The notes beneath the pieces were generated by a model. The model saw only the letters and a list, made by a program, of their open reading frames with translations, made no database searches and was not told the DNA's origin. Source: Geomonas propionica (GTDB lineage Bacteria; Desulfobacterota; Desulfuromonadia; Geobacterales; Geobacteraceae). Taken from it: a stretch of 64,000 nt of DNA. The stretch is from the NCBI RefSeq assembly GCF_016458235.1, contig NZ_JAEMHK010000010.1, positions 141,062 through 205,061 on the forward strand, in the 5' to 3' direction. The stretch's first letter is position 1. Every line of letters begins with the position of its first letter. Of the stretch, positions 60,626 to 64,000 are shown one piece after another. The translations under genes and the position numbers were made by a program.

Positions 60626-62663
60626 CCCCCGTCTCCCTGGCGACGCCGACGAACCGCAGGACTCCGCCGAAGCCTCCGCCCAGGACGCGCTGGAAGCGCT
60701 GCAGCGCAAGCTGGCCGGGCTCGGGGAAACCTCCATGCGCAAGACCTACTATCCAGAACTACAGCAGCGCCTGGAGGAGCTGGAGCGCCTCAAGGCTTTT
60801 CTGGACCACAGTAACGACGCCATCTTCCTGGTCGAGGTGCTGACCGGGAGGATCGTCGACCTCAACGAGTCCGCCAGCCGGCAGTTGGGCTGGAGCCGGG
60901 CCGAGCTGCTGGAGAAATCCCTTTTCGATCTTTCCGACCTGCAGGACAACCCCGCCGCCGTCTCCCTGATCCGCTCCACGGCCGATGCCGCCGAGGTGCG
61001 CGACCTGATCGTCACCGAGCTGCACCGGCAGGATGGCGGTAGCTTCTGGGCCGAACTGATGCTGAACCGGATGCACTTCCGGGACCGCGCCTACGTCCTG
61101 GCCGTTGCCCGCGACATCACCCAGAGGCGGGCCGTCGAGGAGGCGCTGCGCCAAAGCGAAGAGTTCCTGAAGAACATCGTCGACCACATCCCCGCCATGA
61201 TCTTCGCCAAGGACGCCCAGCAGCTGCGCTTCATCACCATCAACAAGTACGGCGAGGAACTACTCGGGTACACCCGGCGCGAAATCCTCGGCAAAAGCAA
61301 CGCCGATCTTTTCCCCCCCGACCAGGCCGAGTTCTTCAGCCAGAAAGACCGGGAAACCCTCGAGCAGGGGGAGCTGGTCGAGATCCCCGAAGAGGTGGTT
61401 TCCACGCCGGTCGGGGACCGGGTGCTGCGCACCAAGAAGATCCCGCTGCTGGACGGACAGGGCAAAGCCCGCTATCTGCTCGGCATCGCCGAAGACATCA
61501 CCGAGCGCAAGCAGCTCGAGGAGAAGCTGGTCCAATCCCAGAAGATGGAGGCCATCGGGCAGCTGGCGGGCGGTGTCGCCCATGACTTCAACAACATCCT
61601 CATGGTGATCCTCGGGTACGGCAGCATGCTCAGAAACGACGCCGCCCTGGCGGCGCCGCACCGCGAACAGGTGGACCGGATCATGGACGCGGCCGACAAG
61701 GCGGCGCAGCTCACCTCCGGACTGCTCACCTTCAGCCGCAAGCAGGTGATCAAGACCCAGACCGCCGATCTCAACGAAGTAATCCGGCACGTGGAGAAGT
61801 TCCTGTCCCGCATCATCGGCGAGGACGTGCAGCTAAAGGCCGTGTTCGCCCGCCACCCCCTGCCGGTGGACATCGACGCCAACCAGATCGAGCAGGTCCT
61901 GGTGAACCTCTCCACCAACGCGCGCGACGCCATGCCGCAGGGCGGGCTCCTCACCGTGGAAACCTCGCTGCTGCGCATCGACGCCGGCTTCGTCCAGGCC
62001 AACGGCATCGGGGAGCCCGGCCCCTACGCGGTGATCTCCATCTCGGACACCGGCGTCGGCATGGACGACGCCACCAGGAAGAGGATCTTCGAGCCCTTCT
62101 TCACCACCAAGGAGGTGGGCAAGGGCACGGGCCTGGGCATGTCCATCGTCTACGGGATCATCAAGCAGCATTCCGGCTTCGTCAACGTCTACAGCGAGCC
62201 CGGCATCGGCACGACCTTCAGGATCTACCTCCCCCTCAGCGTGACCAGCCCGCTTGCCGAGGCAGTGCTCCGGGATATGGAACAGCCCAAAGGGGGGAGC
62301 GAGACCATCATGGTGGTCGAGGACGAGGCCGACCTGCGCGTCCTCCTGGAGCAGATCCTCACCGGCGCTGGATACCGGGTCATCATGGCGGAAAATGGCG
62401 CGGTGGCGATCCAGCAGTACGCGAAGTCCGGCAAGGAGATCTCGCTGGTGCTCATGGACATGATCATGCCCGGGATGAGCGGCAAGGATGCCTGCAAGGC
62501 GATCCGGGCGATCGACCCGAACGCGCGCGTGCTCTACACCAGCGGCTACACCATGGACATCATCAAGAGTCGGGACCTGCTCGAGGAGGGGACGGAACTG
62601 CTCATGAAGCCGGTGCGGCCGCGGGAGCTTTTGCAGAAGGTCCGGGAGATGCTGGACGCCTAG
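60609..62663 (+). CDS. Hybrid sensor histidine kinase (PAS-PAS-HisKA-HATPase-REC)
   Basis: A 684-aa cytosolic kinase. Two PAS domains lie at about residues 50-170 and 180-300. HisKA carries [20 protein letters not shown] with His near 325. HATPase shows the N box ([12 protein letters not shown]), DTGVGM and [11 protein letters not shown]. The C-terminal receiver has [12 protein letters not shown] and [13 protein letters not shown] with phospho-acceptor Asp near 617. No transmembrane segment. ATG 60609 with AGAGG six bases upstream is used. Coupled to the alcohol dehydrogenase gene, it may sense its substrate or redox state; the output partner is elsewhere. Confidence 0.93.
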   Translation: MKNPSDPRLPGDADEPQDSAEASAQDALEALQRKLAGLGETSMRKTYYPELQQRLEELERLKAFLDHSNDAIFLVEVLTGRIVDLNESASRQLGWSRAELLEKSLFDLSDLQDNPAAVSLIRSTADAAEVRDLIVTELHRQDGGSFWAELMLNRMHFRDRAYVLAVARDITQRRAVEEALRQSEEFLKNIVDHIPAMIFAKDAQQLRFITINKYGEELLGYTRREILGKSNADLFPPDQAEFFSQKDRETLEQGELVEIPEEVVSTPVGDRVLRTKKIPLLDGQGKARYLLGIAEDITERKQLEEKLVQSQKMEAIGQLAGGVAHDFNNILMVILGYGSMLRNDAALAAPHREQVDRIMDAADKAAQLTSGLLTFSRKQVIKTQTADLNEVIRHVEKFLSRIIGEDVQLKAVFARHPLPVDIDANQIEQVLVNLSTNARDAMPQGGLLTVETSLLRIDAGFVQANGIGEPGPYAVISISDTGVGMDDATRKRIFEPFFTTKEVGKGTGLGMSIVYGIIKQHSGFVNVYSEPGIGTTFRIYLPLSVTSPLAEAVLRDMEQPKGGSETIMVVEDEADLRVLLEQILTGAGYRVIMAENGAVAIQQYAKSGKEISLVLMDMIMPGMSGKDACKAIRAIDPNARVLYTSGYTMDIIKSRDLLEEGTELLMKPVRPRELLQKVREMLDA

Positions 62664-62668
62664 CAGCG

Positions 62669-63751
62669 TCAGCTGCGGCTGTGCATGAGCAAAAGGCGGT
62701 CGGCGTAGTCGCCGGCGCGGGCGAGCTCCGTGGGAGAGAGATCAGCCGCCGGGACGGGGTTGCGGAAGCGGCGCAGGAAGCCGCGTTCGGCGCCGTTCAG
62801 GGCGGCATTTTTGTGCCCGAGGCGCCCGGGCAGGTGCAGCGTCCCCAAGCGCCAGGTGGCGAGCGCCGTGGCCAGGCAGGGGTTGAGCCGGAACACCCCA
62901 TGCGGGCCCGTGCAGGGCCCCTTGCTGTGGCGCCCCAGGTAAAGCACGAAGTTCCCCGGCGCCTGCTTTTCCGCCTCCAGGGCCCGTATCCGCGCGATCT
63001 CCCGCTCCGGCTCCGGCAGCGCGCCGTGGTGGGCGAAGCGCAGGGGGGTGAGGCCGCTCTCCGCCACCAGTTCCAGGAAGGGATCGATGCGGTAGCTGGT
63101 CACCTGCGGGTGGAGCAGCGCGTCGGCGAGCCCGGAGCGGCTGGCGACCTCGTCGGAACTCTCGAAGAAGCCCCTCAGGCGGGAGTCCTTCCCGCTTCTG
63201 CGCACCATCCCCCGCACCTGTTCCGGGTCCCGCACCTGCAAGAGTCTGAGCGCGCGGCGAATGGAGTCCTCCTCCCTGCGCGTGTAGTGGCTGTAGACCA
63301 TTACCCGCAGGATCCCCCCCTCGCCCAGCCGCGCCGCCAGCGCGCGCAACCCCGCCTGCGGGTCCGCCAGGTGGTGCAGCACGCCGTAGGCGTCGATGAA
63401 CCCGTAGGGGCCGGGTGTCATGCCCGGGTCGCAGAGGTCTCCGGGGACGAAGTCGACGCCGGAGATGCCGTGCAAGAGGCAGTGCAGCCGCGCCCGCCGG
63501 AGGCTCTTGTCGGATAGGTCGAGCGCCGTGATGGCTATATCGGGATTGGCCAGGGCGAAGGGATAGGGTGCGAAGCTGCCGCAGCCGGCGATCAGGATGC
63601 GCCGCGAGGGAGCGGGGGCGAGCTCGCCGTTGAAGAGGGACCAGAGGGCGTCCAGGTTGTTGGCGTAGGTATCGCGGCGGCGCACCGAGGCGAAGAGCGG
63701 GTAGTCCGGGTAGGGGTAAAGTTCGTAGTGTTGGCGGACGCTTGCGGGCAT
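62669..63751 (-). CDS. SAM-dependent methyltransferase
   Basis: A 360-aa protein with the class I motif ILIAGCGSFAPYPFAL and acidic ITALDLSDKSL. The first residues (YELYPYPDYPL) and the C-terminal ~130 residues are extra helical regions of unknown role. ATG 63751 is used; the open frame extends to 63949 but this portion is from the dispersed repeat at 63882 and is unlikely to be coding. It is convergent with the hybrid kinase. Substrate unknown. Confidence 0.8.
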   Translation of the reverse strand: MPASVRQHYELYPYPDYPLFASVRRRDTYANNLDALWSLFNGELAPAPSRRILIAGCGSFAPYPFALANPDIAITALDLSDKSLRRARLHCLLHGISGVDFVPGDLCDPGMTPGPYGFIDAYGVLHHLADPQAGLRALAARLGEGGILRVMVYSHYTRREEDSIRRALRLLQVRDPEQVRGMVRRSGKDSRLRGFFESSDEVASRSGLADALLHPQVTSYRIDPFLELVAESGLTPLRFAHHGALPEPEREIARIRALEAEKQAPGNFVLYLGRHSKGPCTGPHGVFRLNPCLATALATWRLGTLHLPGRLGHKNAALNGAERGFLRRFRNPVPAADLSPTELARAGDYADRLLLMHSRS

Positions 63752-63881
63752 GAGGGACACTCTAGCGTGCGCCGGCCCGCTTGGCAAGGCTTCCAATGAG
63801 AAACGCAGGAAGTATCTGACTTGTGAAAAGGTCCGGCCGAACATGGAACATGCTGCACCTAAGGGCTGCACGCGAACCAGC

Positions 63882-63917
63882 GTCCCCCCTTTGCGAAGGG
63901 GGGACAGGGGGGATTTG
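63882..63917. repeat. Dispersed palindromic repeat
   Basis: GTCCCCCCTT (63882-63891) and AAGGGGGGAC (63896-63905) form a 10-bp stem with a TGCG loop, followed by AGGGGGGATTTG. From memory this purine/pyrimidine repeat (in one frame translated as PLRKGG or PPFxKGG) is widespread in bacterial intergenic DNA. It creates the false N-terminal extension of the methyltransferase gene. Confidence 0.6.
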
Positions 63918-63982
63918 CCTCTCTGAGCTATCTTCACTTTTGAGGACACACCATATATCCTAACGGACCAGGAGGGTGTGTC

Positions 63983-64000
63983 ATGAGATCGAATCGCAAG
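63983..64000 (+). CDS. Start of a gene running off the right edge
   Basis: ATG at 63983 with AGGAGG seven bases upstream encodes MRSNRK before the window ends. The identity cannot be told from six codons. The gap before it has CATATATCC as a possible -10 element. Confidence 0.6.

Overview
The window looks like chromosomal DNA of a Geobacter-type bacterium (Desulfuromonadia; the Geobacter/Geomonas/Citrifermentans group is my best guess). The reasons are high GC, a flagellar cluster with sigma-54-type promoters, many two-component systems, a C_GCAxxG_C_C protein, a citrate lyase operon, CowN, and a probable selenoprotein. No tRNA, rRNA, CRISPR array, prophage or insertion sequence was seen. Most genes are tightly packed.

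Layout. 1-7.3 kb: the 5' part of engB (minus), an HDOD gene, a small FlgM-like ORF, then a plus-strand operon of membrane histidine kinase, NtrC-type activator and alpha-glucan phosphorylase. 7.3-24.1 kb: a minus-strand flagellar cluster read as flgB-flgC-fliE-fliF-fliG-fliH-fliI-fliJ-motE-fliK-flgD-TIGR02530-flgE, then fliL-fliM-fliN-fliO-fliP-fliQ-fliR-flhB. A sigma-54-type promoter precedes flgB and another precedes fliL. 24.1-29.5 kb: a TPR protein, then a minus-strand cheY-cheX-pseudoreceiver operon and a PAS kinase.

29.6-37.5 kb: a seven-gene minus-strand operon with a strong sigma-70 promoter whose -35 box sits in a perfect palindrome. It joins an RND tripartite pump to C_GCAxxG, DUF2892, metallo-beta-lactamase-fold and rhodanese proteins, which suggests pump-linked sulfur or thiol chemistry. 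37.5-39.5 kb: a DUF815-type ATPase and a methyltransferase. 39.5-45.0 kb: a complete citrate lyase operon citC-citD-(PPC protein)-citE-citF-citX-citG with an unexpected PPC/DUF296 gene inside. 45.2-47.9 kb: a lipid-linked sugar transfer operon (GT2, LpxB-N-like membrane protein, ArnT-like transferase) ending in a strong terminator.

47.9-53.6 kb: a rhodanese-fold gene interrupted by an in-frame TGA with a SECIS-like hairpin after it, a FemAB-like acyltransferase, a hemerythrin, and a minus-strand run of a 60-aa protein, a MerR regulator, a cysteine-rich four-helix protein, a protein with a Tc-toxin-like C-terminus and a PEBP protein. The 60-aa protein is a free copy of the MerR effector domain. 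53.9-57.3 kb: Tat-type DUF362 protein plus a fused NapH/NapG-like ferredoxin, then an SlyD-like isomerase and cowN. 57.3-64 kb: an MCP with a remnant of a second MCP tail beside it, iron alcohol dehydrogenase, a hybrid kinase, a methyltransferase and the first codons of one more gene.

The strongest leads are the selenocysteine rhodanese, the RND-sulfur operon, the MerR/orphan effector-domain pair, the Tc-like protein, the PPC gene in the citrate lyase operon, and the sigma-54 wiring of the flagellar cluster.
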